A stretch of 27,116 bases of DNA from SZUA-365 sp964635845 (GCA_964635845.1 CAZWNO010000053.1:1-27116), one strand, 5' to 3'; shown: positions 1 through 8,079, counted from the stretch's first letter. The notes: generated by a model from the letters alone, not told the origin. Numbers and translations are program-made.

Positions 1-925
1 CAAAGTCCCGCGCGCTACGCGCCGGCAGTTCACCGAGCGGCGCCGCTTGGTCGACGGTGGCGCCGACGGTCTTGATTCGGGTTGCCTCGGCGCTCGTCAG
101 CATTCGCGGAGTGAACGGCGCAAGCGCGGCGCGGCCGGGATTGTAGGCGAATCCCGCATCGGTCGCGAAGACATGCGGACCGAGCTGAATCTGTGCGAGC
201 GTCTCGCCGGCGCCGTTTGTCGTCACCGTCAGCGCCGCGTCGCTTGATTCTACGGAGAGGCCATCACGCTTCAGCTCGCGCTCGGAGAGCGAGGAGACGC
301 GCGCGCGACAGCGCCAGTGATTTGGTGGGTAGAACACGGTCCAGAACGCATCGTCGTGCCGGTATACCTTGCCGTCGAGCGATCGGCAGAGTCCGGTCGT
401 TCGATTGTCCACGACGGAGGAGTACTGCCAGTACGGCCGCTTCTCCGCTACGTCCATCATGCCTTCGTACCGGCCGACGTTGAGCGCAGTCTGCAGATTC
501 TGACGATAGATCGTCGCGAGACGGTGTGGCGAGCCGAGCAGCGGTGGCCGCGCATCCGCGGGGATCATCGGTGCGCCGTCATCGTCCACTGGCCATGGTT
601 CACCTTTCTCGTCGAGGTATTCACCGCGTTCATTCTGCGGCCATGCGCGTCCCCACCATCCGGCGAGTTTCAGGTACGGTTCGAGTGTTTTCTGGAAGCG
701 GTCGAATGTAACGCCGTCACGCAGCGCGCGTTCGGTTACCTGCCGGATCGATTCGAGCACGTCGCGCCGCAGCACTTTCGCAACGGTGAACGCGCGTGCA
801 TGTGCGCTCTCCCTTGTATCCTGCCACGACCAGCTGAAGGTGTATCCCTTGCCTTCGAGGTATTTCTGCGCCTTCTCCGGCGGCAGACGAAAGGCGACGC
901 GGAGGACGTCCTCGGATATGCCCAT
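1..925 (-). CDS. MuF-like phage head morphogenesis protein (3' end cut by window)
   Basis: Reading the minus strand from the ATG at 925-923 gives an open frame of 308 codons that is still open at the window edge, so the C-terminus is missing. The start overlaps the portal stop as ATGA. The sequence resembles the Mu gpF / SPP1 gp7 family (Phage_Mu_F), minor head proteins that sit near the portal and are ejected or act in head assembly. Supporting features are a helical N-terminal half, then CRSLDGKVY and PPNHWRCRARV, which match the family's conserved Cys/His-containing C-terminal motif. Its place directly after the portal is the standard Mu-like order. The N-terminal opening MGISEDVLRVAFRLPPEKA is typical of phage Mu-like F proteins. 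The family call is solid; the exact role is inferred from homology. Confidence 0.85.
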   Translation of the reverse strand, partial: MGISEDVLRVAFRLPPEKAQKYLEGKGYTFSWSWQDTRESAHARAFTVAKVLRRDVLESIRQVTERALRDGVTFDRFQKTLEPYLKLAGWWGRAWPQNERGEYLDEKGEPWPVDDDGAPMIPADARPPLLGSPHRLATIYRQNLQTALNVGRYEGMMDVAEKRPYWQYSSVVDNRTTGLCRSLDGKVYRHDDAFWTVFYPPNHWRCRARVSSLSERELKRDGLSVESSDAALTVTTNGAGETLAQIQLGPHVFATDAGFAYNPGRAALAPFTPRMLTSAEATRIKTVGATVDQAAPLGELPARSARDF

Positions 926-2463
926 CAGTTGCCCTCACGAATCCGGCCGAGAATCTCGGCGCGGTACATACCCTCGGCGACCAGCTGCTCGATCTTTCTC
1001 GCATCGAGATCGGGATAGATGCCGGCGAGACCGTCAAGTGCATCAGCGTAGCTTGTCGCGTGTGCAACGAGGTTGAACACCGGTTGCATGACCGATTCCA
1101 TTTGCTCCTGCAATTGCTCATTCGAGATCGCGTCCGCGAATGCATCGACAGCTGCTTGATCCGGGAATGTGGACGCATCCGCGAACTCTGTGGCCGACGC
1201 GTTCGCTGCCGCGGCTGATGCGGGCTCAGCAGGCGCGGGCTCGGCAGGCGCCTCGGGCGCTGAATCCTCGATGTCCTCGTCGTCATAGTAGTACCGCTTC
1301 TGCAGGTAGGTGACTGAAAATCGCTTCCCTGATTTCTCGAGGATATCCGATATCACTTGGTCGCGTTCGGCTAGTTCCTTCCCGGCTTCATCCTTCTTGT
1401 AGAGGATGAACTCGGGTGCGTCCTGCGTTGCCCAGTTCACTTCGGCGATCCACCGGAACACGCGGCTCAGCGAGTATTCCACCAGGCGCGCAACTGCCCA
1501 GGTAGCGGAGGATAGCACGGTTTCACCGGTCTTCGACGAAGCATAGCCGCCGCCCTTGTCCGAGACATCCGAGGACATGGTCTGGTGAATAATCGAAAGT
1601 GCGATCTCGTCATTGTTGAATGAGAGGAATTCGCGGTACAGGTCGGAGCTCGCGGATATGCCCGCGGCCTCGACCATCTGGTAGGACTGCGTGTCGTTGA
1701 TAACAAGCACAGCGTCCTGAACCATGCGCTTGCCCGCGGCCAGCGCCGCTGCGCGTTCGACCTCCGTCGCCGAGGTGCTCACCTTCACGACGACGTGTGG
1801 CATGCCGAACTTCTCGACGAACAGAAGCCAGAACTTCATGCCGCCGCGTTTGAACGTGACCGGCCAGAAACAGCCGGAGAGCGCGCCGACACCGTAAGGA
1901 TTCGTAAAAGAGGAGTCGAATGTCGGGAACAAGAAATTCCGCGAGTCGTTCGCGACCGGCGTTCCCTCCCTCTGGTCATCCTTTGTCAGGTACGCCCAGT
2001 ACCCGCGTGGATTGTAAACGAACCATTCCTGCGGTTTGGCGATGAAGTCGCTCGGGTACCATCGATCGCCAACCGTCTGCCACGGTGATTCCATCGGCTG
2101 ATAACCGTAGAGCCATGCACCGACATGCGCTTCGATGAATGCGCCGAGATTGAAATCCTTCGTCCATTCCTCGATCTCCCTTTTGATGCGGCCTTTTGAT
2201 CGCCCGCGATCGATGTCCCACTCGAGGGACTTTACACCGGCGGTCAGCTGGCCGACGACCGCCTTCACCTTCGCGTCGTACGCGAGGCCGCGGTAGACGT
2301 CGATCTTCTTGCCGAGCCCGGCGAGGATCGTATCAGGATTCGGCAGATAGCCGAACGAGCTGGAGAAATCCCGCATTACTTCGGCAGTGAAGATCTCCTT
2401 CTCGGCCGGTTTCTGCGCCGGGATCTCAACGTACTCAGTGGGACTGACATAGAGCTTTGCCAT
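925..2463 (-). CDS. Phage portal protein, Mu gp29-like (DUF935)
   Basis: A 512-residue protein starting MAKLYVSPTEY. The portal forms the dodecameric ring at the capsid vertex through which DNA is packaged and ejected. Length and order (after the large terminase, before MuF) match the Mu gp29/DUF935 family. Recognisable segments are FGYLPNPDTILAGLG near residue 40, VYRGLAYDAKVKAVVGQL, an aromatic-rich middle with GYQPMES, and the GGYASSKTGE segment. An Ala/Pro/Glu-rich linker around residues 385-410 precedes a helical C-terminal domain. The frame stays open far upstream to about 2991, but that extension overlaps the terminase gene in another frame, and ATG 2463 sits 4 nt after the terminase stop, so this start was chosen. 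The ribosome binding site is weak, consistent with translational coupling. Confidence 0.9.
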   Translation of the reverse strand: MAKLYVSPTEYVEIPAQKPAEKEIFTAEVMRDFSSSFGYLPNPDTILAGLGKKIDVYRGLAYDAKVKAVVGQLTAGVKSLEWDIDRGRSKGRIKREIEEWTKDFNLGAFIEAHVGAWLYGYQPMESPWQTVGDRWYPSDFIAKPQEWFVYNPRGYWAYLTKDDQREGTPVANDSRNFLFPTFDSSFTNPYGVGALSGCFWPVTFKRGGMKFWLLFVEKFGMPHVVVKVSTSATEVERAAALAAGKRMVQDAVLVINDTQSYQMVEAAGISASSDLYREFLSFNNDEIALSIIHQTMSSDVSDKGGGYASSKTGETVLSSATWAVARLVEYSLSRVFRWIAEVNWATQDAPEFILYKKDEAGKELAERDQVISDILEKSGKRFSVTYLQKRYYYDDEDIEDSAPEAPAEPAPAEPASAAAANASATEFADASTFPDQAAVDAFADAISNEQLQEQMESVMQPVFNLVAHATSYADALDGLAGIYPDLDARKIEQLVAEGMYRAEILGRIREGN

Positions 2464-2467
2464 AATA

Positions 2468-3847
2468 CTACTCGAGGTGAGAGGGGATCCAGTATGCGTC
2501 GGGATAGCCGCGCAACAGATCCTGGCCGGCGGTCGGCACGTGATGATGAATCCGCAGTGGTGCGGTGTTGAGTGGAGAATCGGCCGCATGCCCCGCCAGT
2601 GCACATGCCCAGTAATGATCCGCGTGACCGGCCTGATCGCTGCGATCGGAGTCGAAGCGGATATTCCCCGCTGCCGTCGTGGTCTTGCGCACCGAGTGCA
2701 GTGACTGACGGTAGACCGGGTCCGGTGGGATGACGATCCGGCGATCCTCGAAGCGGCCGCGCAGCTGATGTGACATTTCCGACTTCGCCGGTGCGGAGAA
2801 CGTGACAGCCTCGACACGCGAGCGGCCGAACTCTTCCTGCGATTCCTCAGCCAGCTGCATGCCGATACCGGTTTCGTCGATGCACGCGCGGCGCAGCCGA
2901 GGATGCCGCAGCACGGCGTACAGCTCGTCACGCATGACACGAAATGGTTGCCGATCGAGCGTAACCACCTTGCGCGTATGGAGCACTCCACCGATCAGCT
3001 CATCGGCCCAAATGACGAACAGATCTCGCCGGCGGCCGACATCGACACCGACGTACAGGTCTCCGGTGACGGAGGAGAGATCCTCGACGAGGGTGTCCTC
3101 GCTCTCGCACGGTGTGATCAGATCGTACGGGAGAAACGCGCTTGACTCGTCCTGCGGCTGGCAGCAGTATTCCTGAAGCCACGTTTCTTCGTCAACGCAG
3201 TCCTGGTGGATTTCCTCGATCCATGCCGCGCGTTCCCCGTCTGACGTCGCGCGTCCCATGATCTTATCGAGCAATCCCTCACGCACCGCATCGAAGATTG
3301 TGACGGTGTGCAGCGACCAGGCGAGCTTGCCGGCGCGCGTGCGTTCGATGAACTGGTTAAAGAGACTCGTCTGTCCGTTATGCGTCGAGAGAATGCGCAG
3401 CGGAAATCCCCAGGTGATCACCGGACGAGCGGCCGCCCACATCGCCTTCGGATCGTCATGCCAGGCGAACTCATCGAGCACGACCTTTCCGCCCTTTGAA
3501 CGGAATGCTTTCGGCGAGGAGCTGAGCGCATTGATCCGGCAGCCGTTGGCGAACTGGATCGAGAGCGCCTTGATGTCGCGCTCCTTGTCGATGAGCACGA
3601 CACCGAGTTCCTCGGCCGCGACATTGAACGCACGCGCCCACATCGAGCAGTAGATGATGTATTCCTTGGCTGCGGACTCGTCAGCGGAAGAAAACCAGAT
3701 CGCGGGATAGAGGCCTTGAATCGCGTCCTCCACGTCCTCCTTCGCCTGCCCCCACGTGCCACCGATGCGGCGCGACTTCTCGAAGATCTTGACCTTCGCG
3801 CGATCACGCGCCCAACGGTCCTGATATGGTAGCAGGATCCTGTCCAT
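2468..3847 (-). CDS. Terminase large subunit, Mu gp28-like
   Basis: A 459-residue ATPase-nuclease that drives DNA into the prohead and cuts it. Residues 25-32 (SRRIGGTW) form the deviant Walker A loop usual in this family. VVLDEFAWH at 122-130 is Walker B with the catalytic Glu, and ILSTHNGQT at 152-160 is the coupling motif. The C-terminal RNase H-fold nuclease shows three acidic sites: YVGVDVG (D269), CIDETGIG (D324) and GHADHYW (D410). Both activities therefore look intact. The start overlaps the small terminase stop (ATGA at 3847), and the gene is followed 4 nt later by the portal. Length is slightly short for Mu gp28 (about 550 aa), mostly at the N-terminus. Confidence 0.9.
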   Translation of the reverse strand: MDRILLPYQDRWARDRAKVKIFEKSRRIGGTWGQAKEDVEDAIQGLYPAIWFSSADESAAKEYIIYCSMWARAFNVAAEELGVVLIDKERDIKALSIQFANGCRINALSSSPKAFRSKGGKVVLDEFAWHDDPKAMWAAARPVITWGFPLRILSTHNGQTSLFNQFIERTRAGKLAWSLHTVTIFDAVREGLLDKIMGRATSDGERAAWIEEIHQDCVDEETWLQEYCCQPQDESSAFLPYDLITPCESEDTLVEDLSSVTGDLYVGVDVGRRRDLFVIWADELIGGVLHTRKVVTLDRQPFRVMRDELYAVLRHPRLRRACIDETGIGMQLAEESQEEFGRSRVEAVTFSAPAKSEMSHQLRGRFEDRRIVIPPDPVYRQSLHSVRKTTTAAGNIRFDSDRSDQAGHADHYWACALAGHAADSPLNTAPLRIHHHVPTAGQDLLRGYPDAYWIPSHLE

Positions 3848-4269
3848 CAGAAATTCATGATCTGTTTGATTTGCTCGAGCTTCTCGGCCGAGAGCGAGAG
3901 TTCCTTCGACGGCGTCGTTTCGGGCTCGGCCGGTTCGATGCCGGCATCGCGCTCATATTTGAGCGACGCCTGGATGATGCCGACCATCTGTTTGAGCGAG
4001 TACAGGCGGCCGGGTTCGACAGGCGTGCCGGCGGCGAGATCATCGCGGATCGACTGCATCAGCAGGTACGCGGTCTCGTACATGAGTTCGTGCATACCCT
4101 GCCGCTTGCGCAGGAGCGCTGCACGCTTCTCCGCCCATCCGCCGCCCTTCGCCCAGTTGCGTACGGTCTTTTCGCCGAGACCGAGCTCGCGTGCGATCGC
4201 CTCAAAGCCGAGCTGCTTGACCACATACAGCTCTTCGGCCTGGTCGAAATACTGCTCACGTTTTGCCAT
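3847..4269 (-). CDS. Terminase small subunit-like DNA-binding protein (Mu gp27 position)
   Basis: A 140-residue protein. Residues 10-45 form a helix-turn-helix: ELYVVKQLGFEAIARELGL then GEKTVRNWAKGGGW, the WxxxGGWxEKR type seen in phage small terminases that recognise DNA for packaging. The rest is helical, with a Glu/Lys-rich end. It lies directly upstream of and overlapping the large terminase, the expected position for TerS (Mu gp27). Function is inferred from the HTH and position. Confidence 0.75.
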   Translation of the reverse strand: MAKREQYFDQAEELYVVKQLGFEAIARELGLGEKTVRNWAKGGGWAEKRAALLRKRQGMHELMYETAYLLMQSIRDDLAAGTPVEPGRLYSLKQMVGIIQASLKYERDAGIEPAEPETTPSKELSLSAEKLEQIKQIMNF

Positions 4270-4270
4270 A

Positions 4271-4516
4271 TCAGCCTCCGAGCAGTTCCGCGAGCCGTGC
4301 GATCTTCACCTCGATCTCGCGCAGTTCACACTGCAACTGCACGAGACGGTCGGCCGCACGGTGGATATCATCGGCAGCCAGCTGGAGCGGATCGATCATC
4401 GGATTGAGATCGAGGCGCATCGTGCGTATGATCGACGCGATTTCCGCCTGCAGCTCGCGTCGGCGGGATTCCGCCTCGCCGCGCTGCCCCTGCCACATCA
4501 TTCTTTCCTGGTTCAT
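4271..4516 (-). CDS. Small coiled-coil phage protein of unknown function
   Basis: An 81-residue, almost entirely helical protein with heptad-like Leu/Ile spacing (RRRELQAEIASIIRTM, then LVQLQCELREIEVKIARLAELLGG). The start codon overlaps the upstream stop (ATGA at 4513-4516), and the stop lies 1 nt before the small terminase start, so it belongs to the packaging operon. Mu has a similarly small gene (gp26) just before gp27; equivalence is positional only. No function is recognised. Confidence 0.6.
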   Translation of the reverse strand: MNQERMMWQGQRGEAESRRRELQAEIASIIRTMRLDLNPMIDPLQLAADDIHRAADRLVQLQCELREIEVKIARLAELLGG

Positions 4517-4899
4517 TTGCGATCCCTGAAAATGAATTGCTTGATTTCACCGAGGTCGCGGCCTTGCGCTTTCACCTCGGTCTTGAGTTCGGACCATTGC
4601 GCGCTGAGCATCGTCATCGCCTCGGCGATGCGGGTCTGCGCCTGGTAATCGTGCTCGCGTTCCTCCCGTATGAGCTGGAACTGCCGCTCGCGTTCCATGC
4701 GGAGTTCCTCGCGCATGATCTTCCGCTCTTCCTTCGCGGCTTCGAGCTGCTCCTTGCGCTCCTCGCGCATCAGCTGGCTGAAATTCTTGAATTGGACCTG
4801 CGACCACTTCGCCGTCAGATACCAGATGACGAAGATCAAACCTGCCGCACCGGCGAACTTGGAGATTTCGAGTACCCAGTTTGGAAGCGTATCGATCAT
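4513..4899 (-). CDS. Membrane-anchored coiled-coil protein, first gene of packaging operon
   Basis: A 128-residue protein. Residues 10-28 (EISKFAGAAGLIFVIWYLT) form one transmembrane helix. Residues 45-95 are a highly charged Glu/Arg coiled coil (REERKEQLEAAKEERK and onward). The end is more polar (EVKAQGRDLGEIKQFIFRD). A GAGGA ribosome binding site lies 8 nt upstream of the ATG. It is the promoter-proximal gene of the minus-strand operon. One TM helix followed by a long coiled coil is compatible with an i-spanin (Rz-like) or a holin-associated protein, as found upstream of terminase genes in Mu-like phages. No diagnostic motif was seen. Confidence 0.6.
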   Translation of the reverse strand: MIDTLPNWVLEISKFAGAAGLIFVIWYLTAKWSQVQFKNFSQLMREERKEQLEAAKEERKIMREELRMERERQFQLIREEREHDYQAQTRIAEAMTMLSAQWSELKTEVKAQGRDLGEIKQFIFRDRK

Positions 4900-5237
4900 G
4901 GTTTATTCCTCGAATTCGTGGACGTGTACTGGTAGCGACAATACCCATTTCGGCGCAAGGATTTTAATAACGCCGGTTAATTATCTGGGGGAATTGCAAT
5001 TGATAGCTTACCCGGCATGAAACGCCTCATGCACCGGTTCGGACTCGTTTTCGCCACACGAGCGGAAAAAACACCCGTGCCTCGCCTCAGAACCATGTTT
5101 AATTCTGTTGCAAGCGCGTTGCAAAACGCCGATCGGGGCCTGAGCCGGGTCCCAAGGCGCGGCGCTCGGAGATCGGCCCGCAGAAGCGATGTATGAGGCC
5201 TGGCAGTTTCGTGGAAATCACTACCCGAGGAGCAATC
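4900..5237. promoter_or_regulatory. Divergent spacer between minus and plus phage operons, with TTGCAA motifs
   Basis: This 338-bp gene-free spacer separates the two divergent head operons and must hold the promoters or leaders of both. It contains a perfect 10-bp palindrome AATTGCAATT (4992-5001) and a near-symmetric dyad TTGCAA-GCGCG-TTGCAA (5108-5124), so the same TTGCAA core occurs three times. A longer inverted repeat GCCGATC/GATCGGC (5128-5134 and 5171-5177) flanks the end nearest the protease gene. No convincing -35/-10 pair could be assigned. Operator function is inferred from symmetry and location only. Confidence 0.35.
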
Positions 5238-6296
5238 ATGCGCATTCCATTTTTTCGCGTCGGCAGGCACACCGCAACGAGCGGTGAGACACGCGACTTC
5301 ACCGCGGAGGAGATCGATCGACGCATCGCGCTCTACAACGAGCAGCAGGATCACCAGGCACCGGTCGTGATCGGGCATCCGAAGACGAACGATCCCGCAT
5401 TCGGTTGGATCAAGCGCCTCGTCCGTGTCGGTGAAGTGGCGTTCGCCGAGGTCGACGAGGTCCAGCCGGAATTTGCCGAGTGGTTGAAGAAAGGCCTGTT
5501 CAAAAAGGTCAGCGCCTCGTTCTACGGCAACGGGCTTCTCCGTCACATCGGTTATCTCGGTGCCACGCCGCCGGTGATCAAGGGTCTGCCCGCGACCGAG
5601 TTCGCGGAAGACAGCGCCGAAACCGTCGAGTTCGCGGCCGATGGCGATCTGCGCCGTGTGACCTGGTCGTTCGAGAACGTGCGCCGCGGATTCCAGGCGC
5701 TGCGCGACTGGCTGATCGAGAAGGACGGAGTCGAGGCAGCGGATAAGGTGCTTGCTCAGTGGCTGATCGACGGTATCGAATTCGAAACCGCGCCGGTCAC
5801 CGAGAGTGGGTTCTCCGAAACAGCCGGCGCTGCTGGTACCAATGGTGCCGGTAATCCCGCCGGTACGGAAAACTCGGACGCCGCAGGCATGCAGACCGAA
5901 GAGCACAGCGAAGCAGATCCACAGAAACGCCTCGAGGCGCTCGAGGCCGAGCTCGCCAGCGAACGCGCGCAGCGCCTTGCTCTCGAGTCGGCTGCAAGCG
6001 CACGCGAAGCGCGCGCAGCGGCTGAAGCCTATTGCGATTCGGACGATCTTCGCGGTCGCATCACGCCGGCAATGCGCCCGGTGGTTATCGAGCTCGTGCT
6101 CGCGACGCGGACGAGCGACTTCGGCGAAGGCGATGCGAAGCGCCCGCTTCCCGACGCGCTCCGCGATGTGCTCAAGGCGCTGCCGATCGCAGCCGAGTTT
6201 CGCGAGCGTGTCATCGATGGACCGGAGAACGCGCCATCGAACGCCGAGGAAGAGGCAGCACGTGCCGCGGCCGCTGCCTACAACAAGCGAAACTGA
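5238..6296 (+). CDS. Phage prohead protease with C-terminal scaffold region (Mu gpI-like)
   Basis: A 352-residue protein starting MRIPFFRVGRHTA. ATG 5238 follows a GAGGA ribosome binding site by 7 nt, whereas the frame extends 15 codons further upstream without one. Residues 42-48 (PVVIGHP), 89-95 (KKVSASF), H103 and 107-117 (LGATPPVIKGL) match the Mu gpI serine protease family, which cleaves scaffold during head maturation. After residue 195 comes an Ala/Gly/Asn/Glu-rich linker and then a coiled coil (residues 222-262), the usual protease-scaffold arrangement. The C-terminus is Ala-rich. It is the first gene of the plus-strand operon, followed by the decoration and capsid genes. Confidence 0.85.
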   Translation: MRIPFFRVGRHTATSGETRDFTAEEIDRRIALYNEQQDHQAPVVIGHPKTNDPAFGWIKRLVRVGEVAFAEVDEVQPEFAEWLKKGLFKKVSASFYGNGLLRHIGYLGATPPVIKGLPATEFAEDSAETVEFAADGDLRRVTWSFENVRRGFQALRDWLIEKDGVEAADKVLAQWLIDGIEFETAPVTESGFSETAGAAGTNGAGNPAGTENSDAAGMQTEEHSEADPQKRLEALEAELASERAQRLALESAASAREARAAAEAYCDSDDLRGRITPAMRPVVIELVLATRTSDFGEGDAKRPLPDALRDVLKALPIAAEFRERVIDGPENAPSNAEEEAARAAAAAYNKRN

Positions 6297-6372
6297 CGGC
6301 GCGATTTCACTCGCGACTTGGACGAAAAAAAAGAAATCACGATAGAGTATCACCTAATTTCAGGAGAATCCC

Positions 6373-6726
6373 ATGTCACAGGACTATGGACTGACCGAAG
6401 CCGTCGCGGCAGCCGACAATCTGCTCGCCGGGACGCACCCCACCGTCACCATCCCGGTCACCGTCGTGAGCGGTCAGACGCTCGCTGCCGGCACCGTGCT
6501 CGGCAGGATCACCGCCTCTGGGAAATATGCCGCCTACGACGATGACGTCGATCCGGCCGACGGCACCGAGACCGCCGTCGCCATTCTCGGCGCCGCGTGC
6601 GATGCCTCGACGGGCGACGAGAAATCGTGGGCGTACGTTCACGGTGAGTTCAAGGAAGCCGCACTCACCGGTATCGATGCCGCCGGCATCCTCGATCTGC
6701 TCGGGCGCGGCATCTACGTCAAGTAA
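6373..6726 (+). CDS. Head decoration protein, lambda gpD-like
   Basis: A 117-residue beta-rich protein beginning MSQDYGLTEAV, with an AGGAGA ribosome binding site 7 nt upstream. The pattern of a VxSGQTLAAGTVLGRI segment, then GKYAAYDDD, then a TAVAILGAACDAS strand pair and an EAAL ending is characteristic of the HDPD/gpD family, trimers that cement the expanded capsid. Its position between protease and major capsid protein is the classical lambda-like D-E order. The product would bind the capsid outer surface at three-fold sites. Confidence 0.8.
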   Translation: MSQDYGLTEAVAAADNLLAGTHPTVTIPVTVVSGQTLAAGTVLGRITASGKYAAYDDDVDPADGTETAVAILGAACDASTGDEKSWAYVHGEFKEAALTGIDAAGILDLLGRGIYVK

Positions 6727-6797
6727 GCGGCACACCGCACCGGTCCGCACCACAATTTCATCACGGATAATTCGAAAGCACACTTCAGGAGCATACC

Positions 6798-7811
6798 ATG
6801 TCGATTGATCAGTTCACCCCTCGCTACCTTACGACGGCGATAAACGAGGTCAAGGCGCCGAAATCGCGCCTGATGGACCTGGTCTTCCATCGGCGCGAAG
6901 ATTCCCCCGCCGAAATCGTCGATTTCGAGATCGTGACCGGCAATCAGAAGCTGGCCAAATTCGTCGCCCGCGGCCGCGAGGCGCACGTGGTCGACAAGCA
7001 GGGACGGAAGGTCGTTTCCTTCCGCATCCCCTCGATCCGCGAGAAGACGCCGTTCAAGGCGGCCGAGTTTCTCAACCGCACCGCCGTCGGCACGAGCCTC
7101 TACCAGACGGCGGGCGACCTGCAGGCCGCCGCGCAGAAGCTCGCCGTCGCGCAGCTCGCAGAATTCAAGAACCGGACGACCCGTACCAAGGAGCAGCTCT
7201 GCGCGCAGGCGCTGACCGGTACGATCACGATCACGAAGGAAGACGGCGATCTGTCGGTCGATTTCGGATTGGCCACGGCGCACAAACCGGTACTCGCGAC
7301 CGGTGCGAAATGGGACGCGGCGGTCGACGTCGACATCCCGGCGAATCTGCGCGCATGGAAGCGCCTGATCGCCCGGGACTCACCCTACAGCGCGACCGAT
7401 GTCATTCTCGGTGAGACCGCGGCTGACAAGTTCCTCTCGAATACCAAAGTGCTCGAGCTGCTCAAGGCCAACAACATGAAGGTCGGTGCGCTGGACCTGA
7501 CCACGAACTCCGATTTCATTGGTTCCTTCAACGGCCTGCGCTTCTGGGTGAACGAGGAACAGTACCAGACCGACGCCGGTGTCGCCACGAACTACGTCGC
7601 CGCGGGTGCGGCGATCATGTTCGCCGACAGTGAGGCATTCAAGTTCTGGCACGGTCCGGTCGACGACCTTGACGCCAACTTCGGCACGTTTGAGTTCTTC
7701 GCGAAAACGTGGCGTGAGAAGGACCCGTCGATGGACGTTCTGCTCGCAGCGACGGCGCCGCTGCCGGTCATCCACAACGCGAATGCCCTCGTGTATGCGA
7801 CGGTGCTCTGA
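6798..7811 (+). CDS. Major capsid protein, lambda gpE family
   Basis: A 337-residue protein that forms the capsid shell. It opens MSIDQFTPRYLTTAINEVK and shows features of the phage major capsid protein E family: an early PAEIVDFEIVTG strand region, FVARGREAHVVDKQGRKVVSF, then IREKTPFKAAEFLNRT, and a C-terminal FEFFAKTWREKDPSMDVLLAAT with a closing NANALVYATVL. The length matches lambda gpE (341 aa). A CAGGAG ribosome binding site lies 7 nt before the ATG. It directly follows the decoration gene and is itself followed by a strong stem-loop at 7830-7879. Confidence 0.9.
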   Translation: MSIDQFTPRYLTTAINEVKAPKSRLMDLVFHRREDSPAEIVDFEIVTGNQKLAKFVARGREAHVVDKQGRKVVSFRIPSIREKTPFKAAEFLNRTAVGTSLYQTAGDLQAAAQKLAVAQLAEFKNRTTRTKEQLCAQALTGTITITKEDGDLSVDFGLATAHKPVLATGAKWDAAVDVDIPANLRAWKRLIARDSPYSATDVILGETAADKFLSNTKVLELLKANNMKVGALDLTTNSDFIGSFNGLRFWVNEEQYQTDAGVATNYVAAGAAIMFADSEAFKFWHGPVDDLDANFGTFEFFAKTWREKDPSMDVLLAATAPLPVIHNANALVYATVL

Positions 7812-7829
7812 TCCCTCTCTCTGACGACA

Positions 7830-7879
7830 CAGGACCCGGTCGGCGGTGACTTCCTTCCCTCCGCCGGCCGGGAATCCTG
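7830..7879 (+). terminator. Large stem-loop just after the capsid gene
   Basis: Starting 19 nt after the capsid stop, a 12-bp GC stem (7835-7846 with 7861-7872, one G-U pair) encloses a 14-nt loop. It is extended by CAGGA/TCCTG (7830-7834 with 7875-7879) across a 2-nt AA bulge. No T-run follows, so it is not a textbook intrinsic terminator. It more likely stabilises capsid mRNA or attenuates read-through into the neck genes. Confidence 0.55.
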
Positions 7880-7920
7880 AAGATTGAATCGAGATAATAC
7901 CCCATACAGGATGATGGTCG

Positions 7921-8040
7921 GTGAGTAACAGGAAAGGTATTGCGTCCATGGTTGATCTGGGTGACATGGACAAGCCGAGCAGCCGGAAACACAGCGCCCA
8001 GACGAGAAAACCGACCCTACCGGATTCCGGTAGCAAGTAG
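7921..8040 (+). CDS. Possible 39-aa basic peptide
   Basis: A GTG (7921) opens a 39-codon frame, with two further in-frame ATGs (7948, 7966), giving a Lys/Arg/Ser-rich peptide ending TLPDSGSK. An ACAGGA sequence lies about 10 nt upstream. The frame lies inside the hairpin-rich stretch before the tRNA, so it may be chance. No family is recognised. Confidence 0.15.
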   Translation: MSNRKGIASMVDLGDMDKPSSRKHSAQTRKPTLPDSGSK

Positions 8041-8073
8041 CCCCAGGGCAGGGGCCAAGCTGCAGCCCCTGCC
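8017..8073 (+). other. Two adjacent hairpins directly upstream of the tRNA
   Basis: CTACCGG/CCGGTAG (8017-8033) forms a 7-bp stem with a 3-nt loop. GGCAGGGGC/GCCCCTGCC (8047-8055 with 8065-8073) forms a perfect 9-bp stem with a 9-nt loop. The second ends 6 nt before the first base of the tRNA. Neither is followed by a T-tract. They may act in tRNA processing or in transcript termination; this is inference from structure and position. Confidence 0.45.
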
Positions 8074-8079
8074 ATATAT

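Noticed and set aside
317..1018. 233-codon plus-strand frame
   Set aside because: It is antisense to the MuF-like gene, which shows recognisable motifs and an ATGA overlap with the portal gene.
2464..2991. Upstream extension of the portal reading frame by 176 codons
   Set aside because: It lies inside the large terminase C-terminus in another frame, including its nuclease Asp region; the Arg/Ser/Cys-rich translation looks like a shadow.
6318..6348. TTGGAC ... TAGAGT as a promoter for the decoration and capsid genes
   Set aside because: The 19-bp spacer and poor match to both boxes make it no better than chance, although an A8 run lies between them.
4977..6353. 458-codon open frame on the minus strand
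   Set aside because: It is antisense to the protease gene, which has family motifs and a ribosome binding site; long antisense frames are common at this GC content.
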